Assembly (NCBI GenBank): GCA_031278255.1 | Contig: JAITKU010000286.1 | Coordinates: 1-5,240 of the forward strand | Length of the DNA: 5,240 bases | Direction of reading: 5' to 3' | Source: Eubacteriales Family XIII. Incertae Sedis bacterium | Lineage (GTDB): Bacteria > Bacillota > Clostridia > Peptostreptococcales > Anaerovoracaceae | Shown here: positions 1 through 5,240 of the stretch, piece by piece | Layout of the letters: each line of letters opens with the position of its first letter | Numbering within the stretch: the first letter of the stretch is position 1 | Translations under genes and position numbers: made by a program | Notes under the pieces: generated by a model | Told to the model about the DNA's origin: nothing | Seen by the model: the letters and a program-made list of their open reading frames with translations, nothing else | Database searches by the model: none

Positions 1-2
1 CG

Positions 3-128
3 GCCCGGGCCGCCGCGCGGACACCGGCCGGGGCGCTTCCCGCCGCCATCCTCGCCGCCGTCGTCCTCCTGCTGCTGCTCGCGGGTGCGCGCGCGCTGCG
101 CGCGCGGGCACGGCGGCGGACCGGCTGA
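3..128 (+). CDS. C-terminal end of a membrane-anchored protein (partial)
   Basis: The reading frame is open from the left window edge to a TGA at 126-128 and gives the last 41 residues of a protein whose start lies outside the window. The visible end is an Ala/Leu/Val-rich hydrophobic stretch (about residues 11-28 of the fragment, including VVLLLLL) followed by a very basic tail with eight Arg in about twelve residues (RALRARARRR, then TG and stop). A single hydrophobic helix plus a positive C-terminus is the usual form of a C-terminal membrane anchor with a cytoplasmic tail, and it also resembles the end of an LPXTG-type or tail-anchored protein. No LPXTG motif is visible. The stretch is almost entirely G and C, so a chance open frame is possible; the coherent helix-plus-basic-tail pattern favours a real gene. 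It converges on the aminotransferase gene. The function cannot be named. Confidence 0.5.
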   Translation, partial: ARAAARTPAGALPAAILAAVVLLLLLAGARALRARARRRTG

Positions 129-152
129 GCGCGCCCTCAGAGCGCCGCCCTC

Positions 153-226
153 CGCTCCGGGCACAAGCACCCGTTCGCTGCGCTCCGGGCACAAGCACCC
201 GTTCGCTGCGCTCCGGGCACAAGCAC
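153..226. repeat. 28-bp tandem repeat, about 2.6 copies
   Basis: Two perfect 28-bp units (153-180 and 181-208) are followed by an 18-base partial third copy (209-226). Each begins CGCTCCGGGCACAAGCAC, and the full units end CCGTTCGCTG. The copies show no mismatches. The array sits between the 3' ends of two convergent genes, after the plus-strand stop at 128 and outside the terminator at 234-269. The unit length is not a multiple of three, so it is not a coding repeat in one frame. Each unit contains short complementary blocks (CGGG and CCCG) that could form weak hairpins. Identical copies suggest recent duplication. The role is unknown. Confidence 0.9.
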
Positions 227-233
227 AAAATCC

Positions 234-269
234 AAAAAAGGGGCCGCCTCGTCCGGAGGCGGCCCCTTT
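234..269 (-). terminator. Strong intrinsic terminator of the aminotransferase gene
   Basis: The arms at 240-250 and 256-266 are a perfect 11-bp GC-rich inverted repeat (GGGGCCGCCTC against GAGGCGGCCCC) with a 5-nt loop. Three further A-T pairs extend the stem. Read on the minus strand, the hairpin is followed directly by six T (complement of A234-A239), as in a Rho-independent terminator. It begins 33 nt after the aminotransferase stop codon. In the plus direction only three T follow the stem, so it may also stop the converging plus-strand transcript, but less efficiently. Confidence 0.92.
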
Positions 270-302
270 CGCGCGCGGAACGCGGCGCAGGGCGTATATG
301 CG

Positions 303-1664
303 TTACAGCTTGAATTCCTTCTTCGTATCCGCCAGGGCCTCGTCTAGCCTGGCGATCACGGTGTCGATGCTTTCTTGGCTCAGAACGGCGGGTGGTTCGA
401 TGCGAACCGTCTTGGCGTTCACAAGGGTTCCCGCCGTCATGACGTGACGCGCGAACAGCCCCTTCGTGACGCTGTAACCGACCTCCGCCTCCGGAAATTC
501 CATGCAGATCAAGAGGCCCGCGCCCCGATAGGCGGTCAGCACGGTCGGGTATTTCTTCTTCAGCTCCTCGAGCTTGCCCATGATGTAGTCGCCCTTTTTC
601 TTGCACATTCCCGGAACATCGTTTTCGAGCATGAACTTGATGGTGGAGATCGCCGCGGAGCAGGCCAGCGGATTGCCGCCGAAGGTCGGCGAACCGAGGA
701 TCCACGGATTGCTGATCAGCTTGTCCACCCACATCTTGGGACGGGCGATGATGCCCGTGATGGGCATGATGCCGCCGCCGAAGGCCTTGCCGTAAGTCAT
801 GATGTCGGGTACAACGCCCTCGTATTCGCAGCGCCACATCGTACCCGTCCTGCCCATGCCGGTCTGTATCTCGTCGAGGATCAGCGCCACGCCGTACCTG
901 TCGCAGATCTCGCGGACCTTCTTCAGATATCCGGCGGGCGGAATGATGACGCCGGCCTCGCCCTGTATCGGTTCGAGGATGACGGCGGCCACCTTTTCAC
1001 CGACGGTTTGCAGATTCTTCACGGCCGCTTCGAGCGCGGCGGCGTTGCCGTATTCAACGTGCTGCACCTGCTGCACCATCGGGATGTAATCCTCCCTGTA
1101 AGCGCCCTTGCCGCCCATGGAGATCGCGCCCATGGATTTGCCGTGGAAGGCGCCGATGCTCGAAATGAACCATCTGCCGCCCGTTGCGAGGCGAGCCAGC
1201 TTCAAGGCCATTTCGATGGCTTCCGCGCCGCCGTTCGTGAAGAAGCAGTATTGCAGATCGCCCGGCGTGATCATCGCGAGGATGTTCGCGAGATAGCCCC
1301 TGAGCGGGTCCACAAGCTCCTGCGAATGGAGCGCGTATTTGTCGAGTTGCGCCCGGACCGTCTTCAGTATTTCGGGATTCCTGTGGCCGCAGGTGAATAT
1401 ACCGAAGCCGCCGAGACAGTCTATGAACTGTGTCCCGTACAGATCCTCGAAATGATCCACGCTGTCCGTCCACTCCACAAAGGCGGCGTCGGTGGAAACG
1501 GATTTCCTGTATTCCAACCATCCGGGGTTGACGTTTTCATTGAAATTCTTAATGGATTCTTTGACAATACTATCTTTTTCTTCCTTTGTGAGCTCGTCCC
1601 TTTCGATAAAACCCACTACCTTTCGGGCTTCCTCCAGCGCGAGCTCTCTGTTGTAAGCAGTCAT
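303..1664 (-). CDS. patA: Putrescine aminotransferase (PatA type, class III PLP enzyme)
   Basis: This is a complete 453-residue class III, PLP-dependent aminotransferase. The family moves the amino group of putrescine to 2-oxoglutarate, giving glutamate and 4-aminobutanal (which cyclises to 1-pyrroline), the first step of putrescine use as nitrogen and carbon source in the cytoplasm. E. coli PatA is about the same length (459). From memory the PatA signature blocks match closely: VNPGWLEYRKSV (46-57), FIDCLGGFGIF (80-90), GHRNP (93-97), LHSQELVDPLR (112-122), AVILEPIQGEAGVI (227-240), AGTLVNAKTVRIEPP (411-425). Cofactor residues are visible: the FHGKS loop (173-177), Asp264 in LILDEIQTGMGRTG for the pyridine nitrogen, Lys293 in YGKAFGGG as the Schiff-base lysine, and Thr327 in the TFGGNPLAC block. 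No key residue is missing. The ATG at 1664 is supported by GGAGG 8 nt upstream. It appears to be transcribed alone, with its own leader and terminator. Activity on cadaverine or related diamines is possible. Confidence 0.95.
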   Translation of the reverse strand: MTAYNRELALEEARKVVGFIERDELTKEEKDSIVKESIKNFNENVNPGWLEYRKSVSTDAAFVEWTDSVDHFEDLYGTQFIDCLGGFGIFTCGHRNPEILKTVRAQLDKYALHSQELVDPLRGYLANILAMITPGDLQYCFFTNGGAEAIEMALKLARLATGGRWFISSIGAFHGKSMGAISMGGKGAYREDYIPMVQQVQHVEYGNAAALEAAVKNLQTVGEKVAAVILEPIQGEAGVIIPPAGYLKKVREICDRYGVALILDEIQTGMGRTGTMWRCEYEGVVPDIMTYGKAFGGGIMPITGIIARPKMWVDKLISNPWILGSPTFGGNPLACSAAISTIKFMLENDVPGMCKKKGDYIMGKLEELKKKYPTVLTAYRGAGLLICMEFPEAEVGYSVTKGLFARHVMTAGTLVNAKTVRIEPPAVLSQESIDTVIARLDEALADTKKEFKL

Positions 1665-1672
1665 GATTCATA

Positions 1673-1677
1673 CCTCC
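1673..1677 (-). promoter_or_regulatory. Ribosome binding site of the aminotransferase gene
   Basis: The minus strand reads GGAGG with 8 nt to the ATG at 1664, a near-ideal Shine-Dalgarno. Another ATG (1671-1669) lies within the spacer but is out of frame and too close to the site, so the start at 1664 is preferred. Confidence 0.85.
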
Positions 1678-1754
1678 ATTTTTTCCGTTTTCGTCTGTAT
1701 CCGTCCGCAGCCCCTTGATGCGGTCCGCCGCGAACGATAAAGTTTGCCGAAATG

Positions 1755-1782
1755 CCGCGGGAAAGCTTTCGCGTTTCCCCGG
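1755..1782 (-). other. Hairpin in the aminotransferase leader
   Basis: GGGAAA (1759-1764) and TTTCCC (1774-1779) form a perfect 6-bp stem with a 9-nt loop. CCG (1755-1757) and CGG (1780-1782) extend it by three pairs across one bulged C. It lies about 90 nt before the aminotransferase start codon and has no T-tract, so it is not a terminator. It could stabilise or regulate the leader, or be incidental in a GC-rich region. Confidence 0.4.
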
Positions 1783-1815
1783 TAATCGTTTTCGCAAGCT
1801 TTGCCCATAGACATG

Positions 1816-1831
1816 TTCAAGATTCGTGCCG
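1816..1831 (-). promoter_or_regulatory. Candidate sigma-54-like promoter for the aminotransferase gene
   Basis: The minus strand reads CGGCACGAATCTTGAA, close to the sigma-54 consensus TGGCACG-N4-TTGCA. The GG of the -24 element and TTG of the -12 element have the correct spacing; the first T is C, and the -12 GC dinucleotide is GA, a real defect. It would start transcription near 1805, giving a leader of about 140 nt. Nitrogen-regulated sigma-54 control is what I recall for E. coli patA, which makes the match biologically plausible. It rests on one imperfect 16-bp match, so it remains a hypothesis. Confidence 0.33.
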
Positions 1832-1946
1832 GTTTGCGGCCTTTTCGGAAAATATCGCAAGGAGTCGTCGAAAAGGCGCGCGGCGTCCCGAGGTCCGCAT
1901 TGCGCAAGTCTTTCGCATTCCTGCGTTTTCGCGGCGGCGACGCGGC

Positions 1947-1987
1947 AAAAAAAGAAAAAGCGGCGAGACGCGGGAGGCGGGCGTCGC
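1947..1987 (-). terminator. Possible intrinsic terminator downstream of the hybrid kinase
   Basis: On the minus strand, GCGACGC (complement of 1981-1987) can pair with GCGTCTCGC (complement of 1963-1971) to give 7 bp with a 2-nt bulge. Three bases later comes TTTTTCTTTTTTT (complement of 1947-1959). It lies about 90 nt past the kinase stop. The long T-tract is striking, but the stem is imperfect and separated from it, so the call is moderate to weak. Confidence 0.4.
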
Positions 1988-1996
1988 ATCGCATAC

Positions 1997-2028
1997 TTTA
2001 TATTTTTGGTATGAAACAGATTTCACAA
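1997..2028 (-). promoter_or_regulatory. Weak sigma-70-like promoter candidate
   Basis: The minus strand carries TTGTGA (2028-2023) and an A/T block with AATATA (2004-1999, 18-bp spacing) or TATAAA (2002-1997, 20-bp spacing). A 14-bp inverted repeat (2012-2025) overlaps the -35 box and could be an operator. Transcription from here would run into the terminator-like element at 1947-1987 before reaching the aminotransferase about 330 nt away. Box quality and spacing are both mediocre. Confidence 0.25.
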
Positions 2029-2076
2029 TTGCGACATGCGATCTCATTGCTGAGAAAAATTCCGGGCTTTGCGCGA

Positions 2077-3936
2077 TCAAGGAGCGCCGGCGGGAGGCGA
2101 AAAGCATTCGCGCAGCTTCTTCATGACCTCCGCCAGATTCAGCGGCTTGCCCACGTGTCCGTTCATGCCCGCTTCAAGGCATCTTTCGATATCCTCACGG
2201 AATACGTTCGCTGTCATCGCCACGATGGGGATCTCCTTCGCGCGGGGCGCGTCGGACGCGCGTATGCGCCGCGTGGCTTCGTAGCCGTCCATCTCGGGCA
2301 TCTGCAGATCCATGAAGATCATGTCGTAGCGCGCGGGCGCTTCGTCGAACATCCTGACCGCCTCCGCGCCGTTCACGGCGCAATCGATGCCGATCGCGGT
2401 CGATTCGAGCAAGCTCATGACGATCTCGCGATTTATCTCTATGTCCTCCGCCAGCAGTATGCGGCGGCTCGCAAAGCATCCGATTTCTTCCGTCTGCGGC
2501 GTTTCGCCGACCGTCGCGCCGGCCGTATCGAGGGCGGACGAATCCTGTTTTTCGTCGGAGGAAGCCCGCCGCATGCGTATCGCAAACGAAAACACGGAAC
2601 CCCGGCCCGGCGTCGATTCCACCCATACGGTTCCGCCCATCATCTCCACGATGCGTTTGGATATCGCGAGGCCGAGGCCCGTGCCGCCGAATTTGCGCGA
2701 AGTGCCGCTGTCCGCCTGTTCAAACGATGTGAAAAGGCGAGATTTCTGTTCGTCGCTTATGCCTATACCCGTGTCGCTCACCGCGATCCGTATCATGCAA
2801 AGACCGTCGTTCTCCTCCGTCAAATGCGCGTCGAGCCGGATTTTACCGTATTCGGGCGTGAACTTCACGGCATTGGAAAGCAGGTTCGCAATCACCTGCG
2901 CCAGCCTTTGATCGTCGCCCGTCAGCACGCGGGGAATGGCCTTGTCCGTATGTACGGTAAAATCGAGCCGCTTTTCCTCGGCGCGGAGGTTGACGACATC
3001 CACAACCCTTCTGAGCATTTCCTCAAAGACGAAATCCGTTAAGGACAGTTCGAGCTTGTTCGCCTCTATCTTCGATATGTCCAAGATATCGTTTATCACC
3101 CCGAGGAGGTGCGTCGAGGCGTCCTCTATCTTCTTCAGACAGGAATCCTTCTTCTCCGGATCGCTCGTTTTCCTCGCGATGGCCGTCATGCCTATGACGG
3201 CGTTCATGGGCGTGCGCATCTCATGACTCATGTTCGCCAAAAACTCGCCCTTCGCGCGGCTCGCGTTCCGGGCCTCCTTTTCCTTCCTCTTGTATAAAAA
3301 AAGGCTCAGGCAGCCACCCGTTATGACGCCGATCATCGCGAAGATCATCAGCGCGACAAGCAACGTGATGATGTTGCGCGTCTGCATGATCTGTTCGTCG
3401 CTTATATCCACGCCCGCTATCGCGACAACGCGTCCCTCCTCGTCGAATACGGGCGAGAAAGAGGACAGAAGCCCGGTGTAGCCCGTGGAATAATTCCCAA
3501 GCCCCGATGTGGTCGCGACGCCTTCGAGCGCGGATATCGGCGCGTCTTCCGGTTCCAGCGGCGGCGTGGCGAGGTTTACCGTGTCCTCCGTCAGATCGTT
3601 GTCGATGATGAATTGAAAAAGACCGTCCTCCGTGGGACGCATGTAATAGACGTACAGCACATGCGTCTCCTCCGCGAATTCGATCAGGCGCTGTTTCAAC
3701 TCCGAAAACAGGGGGCTGTCCATGTCCGCGGGTTCGACGAGCGCGCCGAGTTCCTCCGAACTGATGATCTCCGCGGCGGCCCGGCTCGACGAGAGAAGCC
3801 TTTCCTCCACATTTTCCTTCAGAAAGCCGGATATGGAATTCACCATAACGCCCGTCGTCACAGCGACCGCGAGAACAATAAAAGACGATATGAAGAACAG
3901 AAATATCGCGAGATTGTCCCTGAAGTATTTTCGCAT
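2077..3936 (-). CDS. Membrane-bound hybrid sensor histidine kinase (HisKA-HATPase-REC)
   Basis: This 619-residue kinase autophosphorylates on His and passes the phosphate to its own receiver. Domains in order: TM helix (about 9-31); extracytoplasmic sensor of about 155 residues (32-188), probably Cache/PAS-like, with HVLYVYYMR, FQFIIDND and RVVAIAGVDIS blocks; TM helix (about 189-215); short charged linker without a HAMP domain; HisKA with FLANMSHEMRTPMNAVIGM, phosphoacceptor His238; HATPase_c with N-box (NLLSNAVKFT, 351-360), G1 box DTGIGI (388-393), F-box near 405 and G2 box GGTGLGL (417-423); linker; receiver (about 491-610) with acidic Asp498, phosphoacceptor Asp543 in MDLQMPEMDG, Thr575 and Lys597. 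All catalytic residues are present. There is no Hpt and no DNA-binding output. The ATG at 3936 is chosen because the two upstream in-frame ATGs (4041, 4014) fall inside the promoter at 4013-4041, and because it puts the first TM helix at the N-terminus. The ligand is unknown. Confidence 0.93.
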   Translation of the reverse strand: MRKYFRDNLAIFLFFISSFIVLAVAVTTGVMVNSISGFLKENVEERLLSSSRAAAEIISSEELGALVEPADMDSPLFSELKQRLIEFAEETHVLYVYYMRPTEDGLFQFIIDNDLTEDTVNLATPPLEPEDAPISALEGVATTSGLGNYSTGYTGLLSSFSPVFDEEGRVVAIAGVDISDEQIMQTRNIITLLVALMIFAMIGVITGGCLSLFLYKRKEKEARNASRAKGEFLANMSHEMRTPMNAVIGMTAIARKTSDPEKKDSCLKKIEDASTHLLGVINDILDISKIEANKLELSLTDFVFEEMLRRVVDVVNLRAEEKRLDFTVHTDKAIPRVLTGDDQRLAQVIANLLSNAVKFTPEYGKIRLDAHLTEENDGLCMIRIAVSDTGIGISDEQKSRLFTSFEQADSGTSRKFGGTGLGLAISKRIVEMMGGTVWVESTPGRGSVFSFAIRMRRASSDEKQDSSALDTAGATVGETPQTEEIGCFASRRILLAEDIEINREIVMSLLESTAIGIDCAVNGAEAVRMFDEAPARYDMIFMDLQMPEMDGYEATRRIRASDAPRAKEIPIVAMTANVFREDIERCLEAGMNGHVGKPLNLAEVMKKLRECFSPPAGAP

Positions 3937-3950
3937 AGCTTCCGTATGAG

Positions 3951-3956
3951 TCCTCC
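3951..3956 (-). promoter_or_regulatory. Shine-Dalgarno of the hybrid kinase, unusually far from the start
   Basis: The minus strand reads GGAGGA 14 nt before the chosen ATG (3936), longer than the usual 5-9 nt. A weaker GGAAG (3943-3939) is only 2 nt away. No in-frame ATG, GTG or TTG lies between GGAGGA and the chosen ATG, so this start is still the best. Translation may be weak, or the spacer may fold. Confidence 0.5.
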
Positions 3957-4012
3957 GCTTCAACCACAGACAGAAAGCAAGAGTGCGGCAAAAATGATGT
4001 TGCACCCATCTC

Positions 4013-4041
4013 ATTATACATTCTTGCGCGGCGTTATTCAA
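4013..4041 (-). promoter_or_regulatory. Sigma-70/sigma-A promoter of the hybrid kinase
   Basis: The minus strand reads TTGAAT (4041-4036, four of six consensus bases), an exact 17-bp spacer, and TATAAT (4018-4013, six of six). The predicted start is near 4006, giving a leader of about 70 nt before the kinase ATG at 3936. Box quality, spacing and position all agree, so the kinase is probably transcribed independently of the gene upstream of it. Confidence 0.82.
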
Positions 4042-4166
4042 TTCAATTTTATCGGGTGCGAATGCAGTAAATGTAATGAGTGTAACCGAAGCGGCAAAAC
4101 GGATTGTCCCGCGGCAAGACTGCGGATATTAAAGATAATGAAAAACAAGGATTCGATTCGATCATT

Positions 4167-4200
4167 GTTACGGTTCGGAGACGGATCGTTACAGTTCAGA
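4167..4200. repeat. Pair of 13-bp direct repeats, 21 bp apart
   Basis: GTTACGGTTCGGA (4167-4179) and GTTACAGTTCAGA (4188-4200) agree at 11 of 13 positions. Their starts are 21 bp apart, about two helical turns, so a dimeric regulator could contact both on one DNA face. They lie about 125-160 bp upstream of the kinase -35 box. This spacing is typical of response-regulator binding sites, but chance cannot be excluded. Confidence 0.5.
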
Positions 4201-4245
4201 CCTATGGCGCCGGCGCAATAATCGCCGGGATGAATCCATCTTTCC

Positions 4246-4351
4246 GTCATTGCGAGCGAAGCGAATCCGCGGATCGAACGCGAAGCGTTCCGATATTGAG
4301 TCGGGTATTTCCTTGTCATTTCCGAATTCGCTTCGTGGCGTCGCTCGTCAT
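4246..4351. repeat. REP-like palindromic intergenic element
   Basis: The left part (4246-4264) begins GTCATTGCGAGCGAAGCGA, a sequence type seen as dispersed intergenic palindromes in many bacterial genomes. The right part (about 4323-4351), read on the minus strand, repeats the same theme (CATGACGAGCG, then ACGAAGCGAATTCGG), giving a long imperfect inverted repeat. Nested inside are a 10-bp perfect palindrome ATCCGCGGAT (4265-4274) and a hairpin GAACGC-GAA-GCGTTC (4276-4290). It lies directly after the stop of the gene ending at 4373, where such elements often sit and may protect or terminate transcripts. Confidence 0.7.
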
Positions 4352-4372
4352 GCGCGGGACTGTGGCGTCCGT

Positions 4373-5240
4373 TCAGTCTCTCGGCTGCGTCGCCGGATCG
4401 CCTCCGTCCTTTCGGAGCAGGGCGTCTATCGCTTCGATGGCCTCGTCGTATTCAAACATCAGGACGCGCCGCTCTATCTCCAGAACCGCTTCCCGCATGT
4501 TCGCATCAAGCGGCATGATCGTGCATTCCGCCAGCAGGGCGTTGACCTTTTGGATGTCCATGTCGCGCAGGGCCTTCTTCAGATCCTCCATGGGCAGAAG
4601 CTCCGCGCGCATGCCATCCTTGGCGTCCTCCGCGAAATCCGCGAGCACGGCGCGGATATTGCGCCGCAGGGCCGACAGCTCCGCCAGAAAAGCGCCCGTC
4701 CCGCCGTTGCCCAAAACCGCGTTCTCCTCCGTTCCCGCCGCTTCCAGGTTTTTCGCAAGGGTCGCCGCCGTGTTTGCGCCGATGGCGGCGGCCGCCCCTT
4801 TTAGCCCGTGGACCAGGGTGGTATACAGTTTGAAATCCCCCGCCTCCGCGCTGTTTTCGATCTGAGGGATCATCTCGTCCAAATCGCGGCAGAAGGACGC
4901 GAGCACGCTCCCATAGAGCGCGGCGGAGCCGCCGGCGTTGACAAGGCCGCACTCGACATCCAAGCCTTCCACGGACGGGAACGCGGCGTCCGTCGCCGCA
5001 TACGCCGCGCGTTCGGGCGCGTCCGATTGTTTTTCCTTGGGTATCCACTGCTTGAGCATGGCGTCCAGCTTCGTGATGCCGATCGGCTTTTCGAGAAAAT
5101 CATCCGCGCCGCCGCGCAGGAACATTTCCTTGCGGCCCGCGACGACGTTCGCCGTCAGCATGACGACGGGCGTCTTTGCGTGTGCGCTGCCGCATTCGTC
5201 GCGTATGGCGCGCACGGCTTCGAGGCCGTCCATCTGCGGC
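4373..5240 (-). CDS. C-terminal part of a hybrid signalling protein: receiver plus Hpt (partial)
   Basis: The frame is open at the right window edge, so the N-terminus is missing; the first visible codons read PQMDG, the classic sequence just after a receiver phosphoacceptor Asp, which therefore lies just outside. Counting from the Met of MDG, the receiver rest spans about 1-65, with Thr27 in VVMLTAN and Lys49 in DFLEKPI, and ends KQWIPKEKQ. A short linker leads to a histidine phosphotransfer (Hpt) domain, about 87-205, with phosphoacceptor His142 in LVHGLKGAAAAIGA. The remaining 80 residues are helical (for example EIERRVLMFEYDEAIEAIDALL), an extension often seen after Hpt in such proteins. 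This arrangement is normally the C-terminus of a large hybrid kinase with sensor, HisKA and HATPase domains upstream, which is the most likely identity here. The stop is TGA at 4375-4373. No DNA-binding domain is visible. Confidence 0.88.
   Translation of the reverse strand, partial: PQMDGLEAVRAIRDECGSAHAKTPVVMLTANVVAGRKEMFLRGGADDFLEKPIGITKLDAMLKQWIPKEKQSDAPERAAYAATDAAFPSVEGLDVECGLVNAGGSAALYGSVLASFCRDLDEMIPQIENSAEAGDFKLYTTLVHGLKGAAAAIGANTAATLAKNLEAAGTEENAVLGNGGTGAFLAELSALRRNIRAVLADFAEDAKDGMRAELLPMEDLKKALRDMDIQKVNALLAECTIMPLDANMREAVLEIERRVLMFEYDEAIEAIDALLRKDGGDPATQPRD

Larger units (their letters stand above)
1665..2076. other. 412-bp non-coding gap between kinase and aminotransferase genes
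   Basis: No credible gene lies here. The open frames that cross it on either strand have basic, low-complexity translations and no ribosome binding site, and one is just the antisense of neighbouring genes. The gap serves as the 3' region of the kinase and the 5' region of the aminotransferase. It holds a possible intrinsic terminator (1947-1987), a weak promoter-like pair (1997-2028), a sigma-54-like site (1816-1831), a leader hairpin (1755-1782) and small inverted repeats at 2012-2025 (TGAAA-CAGA-TTTCA) and 2042-2055 (TCTCA-TTGC-TGAGA). A 412-bp spacing makes read-through from the kinase into the aminotransferase unlikely but does not exclude it. Confidence 0.7.
3937..4372. other. 436-bp non-coding gap between the two signalling genes
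   Basis: The gap holds the kinase promoter (4013-4041), a direct-repeat pair (4167-4200), a small perfect hairpin (CCGGCG 4210-4215 with CGCCGG 4223-4228) and a REP-like palindromic element (4246-4351). The part from about 4010 to 4200 is clearly richer in A/T than the genes. I see no gene; open frames through the repeat element translate to repeat-derived peptide. I found no convincing T-tract terminator for the gene ending at 4373. Confidence 0.7.

Noticed and set aside
153..226. CRISPR array
   Set aside because: The 28-bp units are directly joined with no spacers, and no cas gene is present.
375..1718. A 447-codon open frame on the plus strand covering the aminotransferase gene
   Set aside because: It is the antisense of a clearly conserved enzyme. 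GC-rich codon bias keeps the opposite strand free of stops. The translation is His/Arg/Asp-rich with no recognisable domain, and no ribosome binding site precedes it.
1665..1830. Riboswitch in the aminotransferase leader
   Set aside because: Only one modest hairpin is evident. I recognise no conserved core of a known riboswitch class, and there is no terminator or clear sequestering helix next to the ribosome binding site.
2042..2055. Terminator directly after the kinase stop codon (TCTCA-TTGC-TGAGA hairpin)
   Set aside because: The stem is only 5 bp, and on the minus strand the T-run precedes the hairpin instead of following it.
1801..3042. A 413-codon open frame on the plus strand across the kinase 3' half and the gap
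   Set aside because: It is antisense to the HATPase and receiver domains of the kinase, with an Arg/Ala/His-rich composition and no domain or start signal.
3937..4041. A longer form of the hybrid kinase starting at the ATG at 4041 or 4014
   Set aside because: Both ATGs lie within the -35 and -10 boxes of the predicted promoter, so they would not be on the transcript, and they would place about 35 extra residues before the first membrane helix.
4038..4319. A 93-codon minus-strand open frame between the two signalling genes
   Set aside because: It begins in the palindromic repeat, and its N-terminal part (RGFASLAMTE) is the peptide typically read out of such repeats. It also overlaps the kinase promoter. 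Not a gene.

Overview
The window looks like an ordinary stretch of chromosome from a GC-rich bacterium, probably an anaerobe. One complete metabolic gene and two large signalling genes lie on the minus strand. A scrap of a fourth gene enters from the left on the plus strand. The taxon cannot be fixed from the sequence. Large membrane-anchored hybrid kinases, a kinase-REC-Hpt style neighbour and a PatA-type aminotransferase would fit Synergistota or certain Clostridia, but this is a low-confidence impression. I see no mobile element, CRISPR array, tRNA or rRNA.

Layout from left to right. Bases 3-128 (+) are the last 41 codons of a protein that ends in a hydrophobic helix and an Arg-rich tail. 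Bases 153-226 hold 2.6 copies of a 28-bp tandem repeat. Bases 234-269 hold a strong intrinsic terminator pointing leftward. Bases 303-1664 (-) encode a complete putrescine aminotransferase (PatA type) with a good Shine-Dalgarno. Bases 1665-2076 are non-coding and carry a possible sigma-54-like promoter, leader hairpins and a possible terminator for the upstream kinase. Bases 2077-3936 (-) encode a complete membrane hybrid histidine kinase (sensor, HisKA, HATPase, receiver). Its promoter, with a perfect -10 box, is at 4013-4041. The rest of the 3937-4372 gap holds a pair of 13-bp direct repeats spaced 21 bp apart and a REP-like palindromic element. Bases 4373-5240 (-) are the C-terminal part of a second signalling protein (receiver plus Hpt), cut by the window edge.

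How the parts may work together: the complete kinase has a receiver but no Hpt, and the gene before it ends in receiver plus Hpt. The pair therefore contains all modules of a His-Asp-His phosphorelay, but no DNA-binding output is visible. Whether the kinases control the putrescine aminotransferase next door is open. The aminotransferase has its own long leader and terminator and need not be co-transcribed. I did not find convincing evidence of a novel system. The items most worth checking are the direct-repeat pair, the sigma-54-like site, the kinase sensor domain and the two repeat families.
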